Assembly: GCF_003640395.1 (NCBI RefSeq)
Contig: NZ_RBZQ01000009.1
Span: 62,001-126,000 of the forward strand
Reading direction: 5' to 3'
Source of the DNA: Stutzerimonas urumqiensis
GTDB lineage: Bacteria > Pseudomonadota > Gammaproteobacteria > Pseudomonadales > Pseudomonadaceae
Length of the DNA: 64,000 nucleotides
Made by a program: the position numbers and the translations under genes. Under the pieces are notes generated by a model that was given only the letters and a program-made list of their open reading frames with translations, did not search any database and was not told the origin of the DNA. Shown here piece after piece: positions 53,710 to 64,000 of the stretch (within the stretch, counting starts at the first letter, position 1; every line of letters begins with the position of its first letter).

Positions 53710-54920
53710 TGAGCAAGTTCATGGAATGGGTTGACGCCCGCTTCCCCGCCACGAAGATGTGGGAAGACCACCTGAGCAAGTATTACGCGCCGAAGAATTT
53801 CAACGTTCTGTATTTCTTTGGTTCGCTCGCATTGCTCGTACTGGTCAACCAGATCATTACCGGCATCTGGCTGACCATGAGTTTCGAGCCGTCGGCCGAA
53901 GGTGCGTTCGCTTCCGTCGAATACATCATGCGTGATGTGGAGTTTGGCTGGATCATCCGATACCTGCACTCGACGGGCGCCTCTGCGTTCTTCGTCGTCG
54001 TGTATCTGCATATGTTCCGTGGCTTGCTCTATGGCTCCTACCAGAAGCCTCGCGAGTTGGTCTGGATCTTCGGCATGATGATCTACCTGGCCCTGATGGC
54101 CGAGGCCTTCATGGGCTATCTGTTGCCGTGGGGCCAGATGTCCTACTGGGGCGCCCAGGTGATCATCTCGTTGTTCGGTGCGATCCCGGTGATCGGTGAA
54201 GACCTCACCCAGTGGATTCGCGGCGACTACCTGATCTCGGGCATCACCCTGAACCGCTTCTTTGCGCTGCATGTGATCGCGCTGCCCATCGTCTTGCTTG
54301 GCCTGGTCGTGCTGCACATTCTCGCCTTGCATGAAGTAGGTTCGAACAACCCGCTGGGTGTGGACATCAAGAAGGCGAAGGATGAGACGGGCAAGCCGCT
54401 GGACGGCATTCCGTTCCACCCTTACTACACGGTCAAGGACATCGTCGGTGTCGTCGTCTTCCTGTTCGTGTTCTGTGCGATCGTGTTCTTCTTCCCGGAG
54501 ATGGGCGGTTACTTCCTTGAGAAGCCCAACTTCGAGATGGCTAACCCGTTCAAGACCCCTGAACATATCGCGCCGGTCTGGTACTTCACGCCGTTCTACG
54601 CAATTCTGCGTGCCGTTCCCGACAAGCTTTTGGGTGTCATCGCGATGGGTGCGGCAATCGCTGTGCTGTTCGTGATCCCATGGCTGGATCGCAGCCCCGT
54701 CAAATCGATGCGCTACAAGGGCTGGATGAGCAAGCTGGCTTTGCTGGTCTTCTGCGTATCCTTCGTGATTCTCGGCGTTCTCGGCGTTCTGTCACCCACA
54801 CCTGGTCGTACCTTGCTGTCGCAGGTGTGTACCGTACTGTACTTCGCCTACTTCATTCTGATGCCGTTCTATACAAGGCTCGAGAAGACCAAAGCAGTTC
54901 CGGAAAGGGTGATTGGCTGA
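53709..54920 (+). CDS. petB: Ubiquinol-cytochrome c reductase, cytochrome b
   Basis: A 403-residue, eight-helix membrane protein with two b hemes and the quinol oxidation and reduction sites. Heme-ligating histidines are in RYLHSTGAS, VVYLHMFRGL, LHVIALP and VLHILALHEVG; the Qo-site PEWY-type motif appears as PVWYF. Start: ATG at 53709 (MSKFMEWVDARFPAT) follows one codon after another ATG at 53706. Overlaps the petA stop. Confidence 0.97.
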   Translation: MSKFMEWVDARFPATKMWEDHLSKYYAPKNFNVLYFFGSLALLVLVNQIITGIWLTMSFEPSAEGAFASVEYIMRDVEFGWIIRYLHSTGASAFFVVVYLHMFRGLLYGSYQKPRELVWIFGMMIYLALMAEAFMGYLLPWGQMSYWGAQVIISLFGAIPVIGEDLTQWIRGDYLISGITLNRFFALHVIALPIVLLGLVVLHILALHEVGSNNPLGVDIKKAKDETGKPLDGIPFHPYYTVKDIVGVVVFLFVFCAIVFFFPEMGGYFLEKPNFEMANPFKTPEHIAPVWYFTPFYAILRAVPDKLLGVIAMGAAIAVLFVIPWLDRSPVKSMRYKGWMSKLALLVFCVSFVILGVLGVLSPTPGRTLLSQVCTVLYFAYFILMPFYTRLEKTKAVPERVIG

Positions 54921-55702
54921 TGAAAAAACAATTGGCTGCATTAATACTGGCAGTGCTTCCGGCGTTCACCTTCGCCGCAGGCGGTCATGGTGTCGAGCTG
55001 GATCACGTGGAGATCGACCTGACCGACAAGGCCGCGATGCAGGACGGCCTGAGAACGTTCGCCAACTACTGCATGGGCTGCCATAGCGCCCAGTTCCAGC
55101 GGTACGAGCGCGTTGCTGACGATCTGGGCATCCCCCACGAAATCATGATGGAGAATGTCGTGTTCACCGGTGCGAAGATCGGTGATCACATGAAGATCGG
55201 CATGAAGCCGGAGGATGGCAAGACCTGGTTCGGTGCGGCGCCACCGGACCTGACCCTGGTTGCCCGGGTACGCGGTACCGATTGGCTGTACTCGTATCTG
55301 CGTGCGTTCTACGAGGATCCGACGCGTCCATACGGCGTCAACAATCGCGTGTTCCCGAACGTCGGCATGCCACACGTGCTCGCCCCGCTGCAGGGACGGC
55401 AGGTGGTGGGTTGCAAGCAGGTGCAAGTCGTCGAGGATGGACGCAAGCAGTTCGATCCTCTGACGGGAACGCCGATCACGCATGAAGCATGCGACCAGCT
55501 GACGGTGCTCCCGAATACGGGAGAGCTGTCCGAGGCGGAGTACGACGAGAAGGTCAAGAATCTGGTTACCTTCCTTGCCTACTCGGCCAATCCGGTCAAG
55601 CTCGAAAGCCAGCGCATCGGCACCTATGTGCTGCTGTTCCTTGCCTTCTTCTTCGTATTCGCCTATTTGCTCAAGCGCGAATACTGGAAGGACGTGCACT
55701 AA
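54920..55702 (+). CDS. petC: Ubiquinol-cytochrome c reductase, cytochrome c1
   Basis: A 260-residue protein: signal peptide about 1-18, a single covalent c-heme site CMGCH (about 51-55), methionine ligand in the [16 protein letters not shown] region, and a C-terminal membrane anchor (about 233-250) followed by KREYWKDVH. Start ATG overlaps the petB stop (TGATG). Passes electrons from the Rieske protein to soluble cytochrome c. Confidence 0.96.
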   Translation: MKKQLAALILAVLPAFTFAAGGHGVELDHVEIDLTDKAAMQDGLRTFANYCMGCHSAQFQRYERVADDLGIPHEIMMENVVFTGAKIGDHMKIGMKPEDGKTWFGAAPPDLTLVARVRGTDWLYSYLRAFYEDPTRPYGVNNRVFPNVGMPHVLAPLQGRQVVGCKQVQVVEDGRKQFDPLTGTPITHEACDQLTVLPNTGELSEAEYDEKVKNLVTFLAYSANPVKLESQRIGTYVLLFLAFFFVFAYLLKREYWKDVH

Positions 55703-55720
55703 CGTACTTCGGTGTCATAA

Positions 55721-55750
55721 ACACGCGCCCAACTGGGCGCGTGTTTTTTT
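55721..55750 (+). terminator. Rho-independent terminator of petABC
   Basis: ACACGCGCCC-AACT-GGGCGCGTGT, a perfect 10-bp stem, then a T-run, 18 nt after the petC stop. Confidence 0.95.
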
Positions 55751-55815
55751 ATCGCCAAATCAATGTCCAATCCCTGGCTGGGGTCCCCCCGTTGCCACCA
55801 TCGAGGAGGTCCTGC

Positions 55816-56433
55816 GTGGCAGCCGTGAATTGCCTGCGTTGCTACTCCGATCCAGCCGACCATTATTCGCATCGGATTCGTTTGGCCCTTGCCGAAAAGG
55901 GTGTGGCCGTCGATATCGTGGATGTCGACCCGTCAGTTGTTTCTCCACGCCTGGCGGAGCTCAACCCCTATTCGACCTTGCCAACCCTGGTGGATCGCGA
56001 CCTCGTGCTCTACGAGCCGACCGTCGTGATGGAGTATCTCGAAGAACGTTATCCGCATCCGGCGTTACTGCCGGCCTATCCCGTAGCGCGTGCCAATACG
56101 AGGTTGCTGGCGCACAGGGTTCAGCGCGATTGGTGCTCCCTCGTCGACCGAATCCAGTCGATGCGCAAGGGGGAGTCTGCGGCCGCGCAGGCGCGAAAGG
56201 AGCTGCGCGAAAGCCTGAGTGGTGTGGCGCCCCTGTTCGCGGAGAAACCGTTTTTCCTGAGCGATGAGGTCAGTCTGATCGATTGTTGCCTCTTGCCTAT
56301 TCTGTGGCGTTTGCCGAGTCTAGGAATCGAGTTGCCCAAAGGCGCCAAGCCGCTCCTCGATTACATGGAGCGCAACTTCGTCCGTGAGCCGTTTCAGGCC
56401 AGTCTTTCATCTGCAGAGCGCGCGATGCGCTAA
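55816..56433 (+). CDS. sspA: Stringent starvation protein A
   Basis: A 205-residue GST-fold protein that binds RNA polymerase. [25 protein letters not shown] at the N-terminus (signature [11 protein letters not shown]) is typical; the glutathione-site Cys/Ser is replaced as in SspA. The GTG at 55816 follows GAGGAGGT and gives [11 protein letters not shown]. With sspB it follows petC in the order usual for gammaproteobacteria. Confidence 0.95.
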   Translation: MAAVNCLRCYSDPADHYSHRIRLALAEKGVAVDIVDVDPSVVSPRLAELNPYSTLPTLVDRDLVLYEPTVVMEYLEERYPHPALLPAYPVARANTRLLAHRVQRDWCSLVDRIQSMRKGESAAAQARKELRESLSGVAPLFAEKPFFLSDEVSLIDCCLLPILWRLPSLGIELPKGAKPLLDYMERNFVREPFQASLSSAERAMR

Positions 56434-56447
56434 GAGAGGTCCGCCGC

Positions 56448-56846
56448 ATGATTTCCAGTCGTCCCTATCTCGTGCGAGCCCTTTATGAGTGGATCGTGGA
56501 CAACGACTGCACGCCGCATCTGTTGGTCGATGCGGAATATCCCGGTGTCCAGGTCCCCGACGGCTTCGCAACGGAGGGGCAGATCGTGCTGAACGTATCG
56601 CCCAGTGCCGTCCGTGCGCTCGAAATGAAGAACGAGGCGGTAAGCTTCGAGGGTCGATTTGGCGGCGTTTCGCATTCGCTGCATATCCCGTCATCCGCCG
56701 TCATGGCGATTTATGCGCGGGAAAACGGGCAGGGGATGGTGTTTGAGACGGAGACTTCGCCGCCGTCGGGCGATCATCCGGGTGGAGCGGAGGGCGAGGG
56801 TGCCTCCAAGCCGGCCGGGCGGCCGAGCCTGAAGGTCGTCAAATAG
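56448..56846 (+). CDS. sspB: ClpXP protease specificity-enhancing factor SspB
   Basis: A 132-residue adaptor that brings ssrA-tagged proteins to ClpXP. N-terminal domain with RPYLVRALYEWIVDN and VSFEGRFGGVSHSL; then a flexible Gly/Glu/Pro linker; then the ClpX-docking C-terminal tail RPSLKVVK, which matches the E. coli tail LRVVK pattern. 14 nt after sspA. Confidence 0.97.
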   Translation: MISSRPYLVRALYEWIVDNDCTPHLLVDAEYPGVQVPDGFATEGQIVLNVSPSAVRALEMKNEAVSFEGRFGGVSHSLHIPSSAVMAIYARENGQGMVFETETSPPSGDHPGGAEGEGASKPAGRPSLKVVK

Positions 56847-56862
56847 CGGAAGCGGCCTGGCG

Positions 56863-58474
<1,612 letters not shown>

Positions 58475-58488
<14 letters not shown>

Positions 58489-60304
58489 CGACCGTATCCG
58501 CTTGCAGCGGTACTGCTTGGCCGTTGCGGAACTGAGCCCACGGCAGATCGCGTTCGACGCGGCGGCCCGGTGTCAGGCTAAGGCTGCCCGACAGGCCATC
58601 CAGCTCACTTTCCGGAATGGCGACGAGTTGAGGAAGGCGTGAGGCGAGCAGGTAGGCATCGGCACCCATCGCATAGAGTCGACCCAGGCTGCCGACGGCC
58701 GCAGGCCATTGAGCGACTGCCGCCTGTCGCAGCGAATTCTGCGCATCGAGCAGCCAAGGAGTCTCGGCGAAGTAAACGCCCTCGAGGTCCAGGTACTGAC
58801 TGCGGTTGTCGTTCGCAGCGTGGAGGTGCGAGGTCCCGTAGACGGGGAGGTCTGCAGCGTACTGGAACACAAGGGTCGGCTTGACCTGCTGGGCCTGTTG
58901 TGGCGTCGCGGCGAGGAAGAGGAAGTCGGCGTCGCGGCGACGCGACGGCTGGGTATCGAGTTCCTGGCCGGTGGTGGATTCGAGTCGATCGGTCCGTGCC
59001 TCGCTGGCGCGCAGGTCAAGCAATTCGGCGATCTGACCGGCCAGTTCGACGGGTTCCGCCAGCGGTTCGGCTGCGATCACGGTTCCCCCCAGCCGGGTCC
59101 ACTCTTGCTGAAATGCATCAAGGACGCGTGCCCCCCAATCGCCGCGCGGGGCCAGCGCGATCGCGTTACGGTGGCCATCGGCCCAAGCCTGGCGGGCGGC
59201 ATCACGCGCCTCGTCCTCGGCGGCCAGCCCGAACTGATAGAGCTGCTCGGGGGTGTTTTGGCCGGTATCGCCGTAATTCAGCGCCAGCGTCGGAATCGGC
59301 AGCGACGGCCGCTCCGCGAGCTGTTTGACCAGCTCCTTTTCCAGCGGACCGACAACGAGCTGCACCTTGGCGGCTTCGGCGTCACGATAGAAGGCATCCA
59401 GCGACGTCAGCCGGCTGCTGTCATACAGCGTGATCTTGGGGAGCGGCTGCACGCCCTGGTCGCGTGCCTGGTAATGCGCGGCCAAAAACCCATCCCTGAG
59501 CGCCCGCGCGACGCCTGCCAGCTGTCCGTTCAGCGGCAACAGCAGTGCGATGTGGTTGAGTGGCTCCGCGGCGAGTTCGAGCAGCTTGGCGAGCGGCTCG
59601 GGAAGGGTTTTCGCTGCTGGGTGATTGGGATGTTGCTGCCGCCAGGTATTGATGGCGCTCTGCTGCACGCTCAGGGTGCCGGCTTGTTGCACGGTCGCCG
59701 CGAGGTTGAGCCAGCCGGCAAGGTCCGCCTCGGCACCAGCCAGATGGGATTGCGGGTCGGGCAGTGCCGAGGCCAGCGCCCAGATGGCTTCATGATTGGC
59801 GGTCGCCTGGCTGCCGCCGAGCAGCGGAGCGATGAAAATGCGCTCGCGCAGCGCCTCTATCGGCTGGCCGGCGGCTTCGAGGGCCTTTGCGCGGGTTAGT
59901 TGGGAGCGCACTTGTTGCTCTACCGGCAGCTCGGATAGCCGCGCGAACGCCGGATGGTCGAAGGCAGCGACCGCTTGTTCCGGCTTGCCGTCAGCCAGTG
60001 CGAGCTCGGCGCCAAGTGTCTGGAAGAATATCTGCTGGGCCGGCGGCAGCTGGGTGACGTCGACCTGGCCGAGGATGTCTCGTGCGTGGGCCAGATCGCC
60101 GCGCTGGTAGGCCTGGTCGGCGGCGGCCAGGCGCAAAAGCGCTGCCTCCTCGGGTTCGCTCGTGGCGGCCTGCTCGAGCAACTGCTGAATCGTTGCCTGC
60201 GGCGTGCGAGGCAGCTCGCCCAGCGTCGAGGACGGCGAGCTGGCGCACGCTGCGAGAAGAGTCGCCAGGAAAACGATAAGGAATGGGCGCAAGCAAGCCG
60301 GCAT
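58475..60304 (-). CDS. lpoA: LpoA, outer-membrane lipoprotein activator of PBP1A
   Basis: A 609-residue lipoprotein: signal with lipobox LLAACASS (Cys about 18), an N-terminal TPR-like helical domain (about 30-250) and a C-terminal periplasmic-binding-protein-like domain (about 265-609; starts HIALLLPLNGQLAGVARALRDG). LpoA spans the periplasm to stimulate peptidoglycan synthesis by PBP1A. Divergent from rsmI, as in E. coli. Confidence 0.93.
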
Positions 60305-60390
60305 TGACTGATTCCTGAGGCTGAGACAGATCGGGTTGATTGTACCCATGGCGCCAGGCAGTGGCGCGCAGTCGGGATGATGAAACGGGC

Positions 60391-60396
60391 TACAAT
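60391..60396 (+). promoter_or_regulatory. -10 element of rsmI
   Basis: TACAAT sits 26 nt upstream of the chosen GTG; a -35 is not clear. A transcript start near 60403 would lie downstream of the earlier in-frame ATGs at 60377 and 60395, which supports the GTG start of rsmI. Confidence 0.5.
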
Positions 60397-60421
60397 GCGC
60401 GTTTTGCGCGAAGGTATCGCT

Positions 60422-61288
60422 GTGACTGTATCCGACACCGTGAATTCCAGCTTCGGTACGCTCTTCGTCGTGGCGACGCCGATTGGGAATCTCGACGACA
60501 TCACGGCCCGGGCGTTGCGCATTCTGGGCGAGGTGTCGCTCATCGCGGCCGAAGATACCCGCCATTCGGCGCGCCTTCTCCAGCACTTCGGAATCGGCAC
60601 GCCACTGGCCGCCTGTCACGAGCACAACGAGCGCGCCGACGGCGGCCGTTTTCTCGCGCGCCTGGCTGCGGGAGAAGACATCGCGTTGATTTCCGATGCC
60701 GGGACCCCCTTGATTTCAGATCCCGGTTTTCACCTGGTCAGGCAGGCCAGGGCCGCGGGTGTGCGGGTGACTCCGGTGCCAGGTGCCTGTGCAGCGGTGG
60801 CGGCCCTGTCGGCCGCCGGCCTGCCGTCGGATCGCTTCAGCTTCGAGGGCTTCCTGCCCGCCAAGCGTGCGGGCCGTCGCACGCGGCTGGAAACATTGCG
60901 CGAAGAGGCGCGGACGATGGTGTTCTACGAAGCCCCCCACCGCATCCTTGAATGCTTGCAGGACATGGCGGAGTTGTTTGGTGCGGAGCGCCAGGCCGTG
61001 CTGGCTCGGGAAATCACCAAGACATTCGAGACGATAAAAGGCCTGCCGCTGGCTGAATTGGCCCTCTGGGTCTCGCAGGACGAGAACCAGCAGCGCGGTG
61101 AGTGCGTCGTGCTGGTCGCCGGCCATCAGCCCTCATCCGAGGATGAGCTCGATGCCGAGGCGATCAAGGTTCTCGATCTCTTGCTCGCCGAGCTGCCGAT
61201 CAAGCGAGCCGCCGCACTGGCGGCGCAGATCACGGGGGCGCGCAAGAACCGGCTCTACGAGCTGGCGCTGTCGCGTAAACCGCAGTAA
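60422..61288 (+). CDS. rsmI: 16S rRNA (cytidine(1402)-2'-O)-methyltransferase RsmI
   Basis: A 288-residue SAM-dependent methyltransferase of the tetrapyrrole methylase fold. VVATPIGNLDDIT (about 14-26), AAEDTRHS and SDAGTPLISDPG are signature motifs; FEGFLPAKRAGRRTRL follows. GTG 60422 has GAAGG about 8 nt upstream and follows the -10 element TACAAT at 60391-60396. It modifies C1402 in the decoding centre together with RsmH, encoded 1.2 kb downstream. Confidence 0.94.
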   Translation: MTVSDTVNSSFGTLFVVATPIGNLDDITARALRILGEVSLIAAEDTRHSARLLQHFGIGTPLAACHEHNERADGGRFLARLAAGEDIALISDAGTPLISDPGFHLVRQARAAGVRVTPVPGACAAVAALSAAGLPSDRFSFEGFLPAKRAGRRTRLETLREEARTMVFYEAPHRILECLQDMAELFGAERQAVLAREITKTFETIKGLPLAELALWVSQDENQQRGECVVLVAGHQPSSEDELDAEAIKVLDLLLAELPIKRAAALAAQITGARKNRLYELALSRKPQ

Positions 61289-61306
61289 CCGGCGTCACCG
61301 CGAGGG

Positions 61307-61335
61307 TTGCTGCCTGTGGATGAGGTCTCTATCCT
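61307..61335 (+). promoter_or_regulatory. rnpB promoter
   Basis: TTGCTG (61307-61312) and TATCCT (61330-61335) are 17 bp apart, predicting a start at about 61343, exactly where the RNase P RNA begins. Confidence 0.75.
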
Positions 61336-61342
61336 GTGCGCC

Positions 61343-61701
61343 GGAGAGTCGATCGGACAGTCGCTGTTTCCTTCGTTCGCGAAGGGAAGGGAGGAAAGTC
61401 CGGGCTCCGCAGGGCAGAGTGCCAGGTAACGCCTGGGAGGCGCGAGCCTACGGAAAGTGCCACAGAAAATAACCGCCTAAGCGCTTCGGCGCCGGTAAGG
61501 GTGAAAAGGTGCGGTAAGAGCGCACCGCACGGCTGGCAACAGTCCGTGGCTAGGTAAACCCCACTCGGAGCAAGACCAAATAGGGATCCATTGGCGTGGC
61601 CCGCGCTGGATCCGGGTAGGTTGCTAGAGGCGGCCAGTGATGGTCGTCGTAGAGGAATGGCTGTCCTCGACAGAACCCGGCTTACAGATCGACTCTCCGA
61701 C
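61343..61701 (+). ncRNA. rnpB: RNase P RNA, bacterial class A
   Basis: The RNA shows the conserved core blocks: GGAGGAAAGTCCGGGCTCC near the 5' end, GGGTGAAAAGGTGCGGTAAGAG, GCACGGCTGGCAACAG-type segment with AAACCCCACTCGGAGCAAGACC, and near the 3' end GAACCCGGCTTACAG. 5' GGAGAGTCGATC pairs with 3' GATCGACTCTCC to form helix P1. A T-rich tail after about 61708 should act as terminator. Flanked by rsmI and mraZ as usual in pseudomonads. Confidence 0.97.
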
Positions 61702-61733
61702 CCCTTCTTTTTTTCTGCTTACCCCGTCGCGTT

Positions 61734-61779
61734 AGCACAAAACAATCTTTCTCTTAAGGTTTCACTTTAAGTGTGTGCT
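61734..61779. repeat. Nested AT-rich inverted repeat upstream of mraZ
   Basis: Outer arms AGCACA (61734-61739) and TGTGCT (61774-61779) enclose inner arms CTTAA (61753-61757) and TTAAG (61767-61771). The stretch is the most AT-rich part of this region and lies about 120 bp before the mraZ promoter. Possible regulator-binding or curved DNA; function unknown. Confidence 0.4.
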
Positions 61780-61896
61780 GCTAGTGCAGGCGCCAGCTTG
61801 CAAGTTGTTCGGCGTAACCCTCCTTCCGCTGCCTCCGTTCGTCAAAAACATCGCTAAATCACCGTCGGATAAGGCTTTTCCACCCCCCGTGGCGCC

Positions 61897-61926
61897 TTGA
61901 CGGTGTCGTGGGCGCATTTCTATAGT
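61897..61926 (+). promoter_or_regulatory. mraZ (dcw cluster) sigma-70 promoter
   Basis: TTGACG (61897-61902) and TATAGT (61921-61926), 18-bp spacer. Predicted start near 61933, so the MraZ operator repeats overlap the transcription start. Confidence 0.75.
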
Positions 61927-61935
61927 GTGCCCCAG

Positions 61936-61970
61936 TGGCATGAAGTGGTGAAAAGTGGGTCGTTATGGGC
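61936..61970 (+). promoter_or_regulatory. MraZ operator: four direct TGGNN repeats with 10-bp period
   Basis: TGGCA (61936-61940), TGGTG (61946-61950), TGGGT (61956-61960) and TGGGC (61966-61970) are spaced exactly 10 bp apart. MraZ in other bacteria represses its own operon through TGGGN direct repeats with 5-bp spacers. The first repeat is weakest. Location over the transcription start supports repression. Confidence 0.8.
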
Positions 61971-62002
61971 ATGGATAGCTAGTTTTCAGGGGAAGCGCAG
62001 CC

Positions 62003-62458
62003 GTGTTTCGCGGAGCAAACGCCATCAGTCTCGACGCCAAAGGGCGCCTCGCGATGCCGAGTCGGTATCGCGATGAGCTCGTTTCGCGTTGCGATGGCCA
62101 GCTCATCATCACGATCGATGCCGTCGATCGCTGCCTCTGCATCTATCCGCTGTCCGAATGGGAAGTCATCGAAGCCAAGTTGCGTCAGTTGCCGTCGTTC
62201 AGCGAAGAGGCCCGTCGCCTGCAGCGTGTGCTGATCGGCAACGCGGTCGATCTGGAGCTGGATGGCAGCGGCCGGTTGCTGGTGCCGCCGCGGTTGCGGG
62301 AATACGCCGGCCTCGATAAGCGGGCAATGCTCGTTGGCCAACTGAACAAATTTCAATTGTGGAACGAGGACGACTGGAACGCGCTTGCCGAGGCGGACCT
62401 AGCGGCCATCAAACAACCCGGCGGTCTGCCGGACGAACTGCGCGACCTTATTCTGTGA
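62003..62458 (+). CDS. mraZ: Transcriptional regulator MraZ
   Basis: A 151-residue protein with two SpoVT-AbrB-like half-domains, each with the DxxGR pattern: [15 protein letters not shown] (about 10-24) and [19 protein letters not shown] (about 89-107). It binds the repeats just upstream and controls the division/cell wall cluster. First gene of the cluster; its stop overlaps the rsmH start. Confidence 0.97.
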   Translation: MFRGANAISLDAKGRLAMPSRYRDELVSRCDGQLIITIDAVDRCLCIYPLSEWEVIEAKLRQLPSFSEEARRLQRVLIGNAVDLELDGSGRLLVPPRLREYAGLDKRAMLVGQLNKFQLWNEDDWNALAEADLAAIKQPGGLPDELRDLIL

Positions 62459-63398
62459 ATCCGAACAGCGAGCTGGCCCATGTCACCGTATTGCTCGACG
62501 AAGCCGTCGATGCGCTCGAGGTGCGTCCGGATGGTCGCTATATGGATGGAACCTTCGGTCGAGGAGGGCACAGCCGGCTATTGTTGCGCAGGCTCGGACC
62601 TGAAGGGCGCTTGCTGGGATTCGACAAGGACCCGCAAGCCATCGAGACGGGTGAAACGCTGGCGGCCGAAGACGGCCGCTTCGTTATTGTGCAACGCAGC
62701 TTTGCCGAGCTGGCCGACGAAGCGCGCCAGCGCGGTTGGATGGGCACGGTAAGCGGCGTGCTGCTGGATCTCGGCGTGTCTTCACCGCAGCTGGACGATC
62801 CCTTGCGGGGTTTCAGCTTCACCCATGACGGTCCGCTGGACATGCGGATGGACCCGTCGCGCGGCGTCAGCGTGGCCGAGTGGCTTGCCGGCGCGAGCGA
62901 GGACGAAATCACCCACGTCTTGCAGACCTATGGCGAAGAGCGTTTTGCGCGGCGCATGGCCCGGGCGGTTATCCAGCGTCGCGCCGAGCGGCCGTTCGAG
63001 CGCACGACCGACCTGTCCGCCGTGCTGGCCCAGGCGAATCCGGCCTGGGAAAAGGGCAAAAACCCGGCGACTCGCGCCTTTCAGGGGCTGCGCATCTTCA
63101 TCAACGACGAACTGGGCGATCTCGAGCGGGGCCTGGAGGCCGCGCTCGACGTGCTCGACGTGGGCGGGCGGCTGGCGGTCATCAGTTTCCATTCGCTGGA
63201 GGATCGTATCGTCAAGCAATTCATGCGGCGCCACGCCAAAGGCGAAGCGGACAAGCTGCCGCGCGATCTGCCGATCATCCCGCCTGCGTTCCAGCCGCGC
63301 CTGAAGCTCCTTGGCAAGCCTCGGTATGCCTCGGCCGACGAGGTGAAAGGCAATCCGCGGGCGCGCAGCGCCGTGATGCGCGTTGCGGAGAAGTTGGC

Positions 63399-63402
<4 letters not shown>
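62455..63402 (+). CDS. rsmH: 16S rRNA (cytosine(1402)-N4)-methyltransferase RsmH
   Basis: A 315-residue SAM-dependent methyltransferase (MraW). [27 protein letters not shown] and [14 protein letters not shown] are the family blocks; [12 protein letters not shown] near the C-terminus. GTG 62455 overlaps the mraZ stop. It methylates N4 of C1402, the same residue as RsmI. Confidence 0.97.

Positions 63403-64000
<598 letters not shown>

Overview
The window is high-GC, densely packed gammaproteobacterial chromosome. Three blocks of gene order point to the Pseudomonadaceae, most likely a Stutzerimonas (Pseudomonas stutzeri group) or a close relative: rib-nusB-thiL-pgpA-ribA then dxs-ispA-xseB; pilA divergent from pilBCD-coaE-yacG; and rplM-rpsI-petABC-sspAB, dolP-diaA-yraN-lpoA, rsmI-rnpB-mraZ-rsmH-ftsL-ftsI. 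The species call is inference from gene order and protein likeness only.

Layout. 0-3.6 kb: a cut-off YpfJ-type zinc metallopeptidase, a DUF411 protein, a DUF4345-like membrane protein, a DUF1615 lipoprotein and a small unknown gene. 3.6-6.0 kb: trmA and an NCS2/AzgA-type purine permease, translationally coupled. 6.2-11.6 kb: a molybdenum hydroxylase set, xdhC, a MocA-like cytidylyltransferase and paoABC. 11.6-16 kb: repeat-rich spacers around an MFS exporter, a thioesterase, rlmG and a ferredoxin-NADP reductase. 16-23.4 kb: an FMN riboswitch followed by ribE, ribBA (with a GTP cyclohydrolase II-like domain lacking the zinc cysteines), ribH, nusB, thiL, pgpA, a retropepsin-like protease, the true ribA, a small membrane protein and a BtuF-like cobalamin-binding protein. 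23.3-25.6 kb: btuB behind a cobalamin riboswitch. 25.6-28.8 kb: dxs, ispA, xseB. 28.8-37.5 kb: an accessory-looking stretch with a TSUP permease, DedA protein, GT2 glycosyltransferase, OafA-type acyltransferase, a ~1 kb gene-free region, and a SulP transporter with a tandem universal stress protein. 38-43.6 kb: ppa, mtfA, and a phosphate-scavenging pair (eddA phosphatase, eddB extracellular nuclease) behind a plausible Pho box. 43.6-50.6 kb: a tandem-repeat spacer, pilA behind a sigma-54-type promoter, pilBCD, coaE, yacG and a CbiM-like permease. 50.6-64 kb: an aldo-keto reductase, ribosomal proteins L13/S9, cytochrome bc1, sspAB, the dolP-lpoA envelope cluster, rsmI, RNase P RNA, and the start of the division/cell wall (dcw) cluster with a four-repeat MraZ operator.

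No phage, insertion sequence, CRISPR array, intact tRNA or defence system was recognised. The least explained material is non-coding: at least three families of short palindromic or tandem repeats fill the spacers at 11.6-12.0, 13.8-14.0, 37.5-38.0 and 43.6-44.3 kb, and a ~1 kb gene-free stretch precedes sulP. I did not find a convincing wholly new system. The observations most worth checking are these repeats, the RibBA domain decay together with the apparent absence of ribD beside ribE, the switching helices after the FMN aptamer, and the compositional break at pilA.
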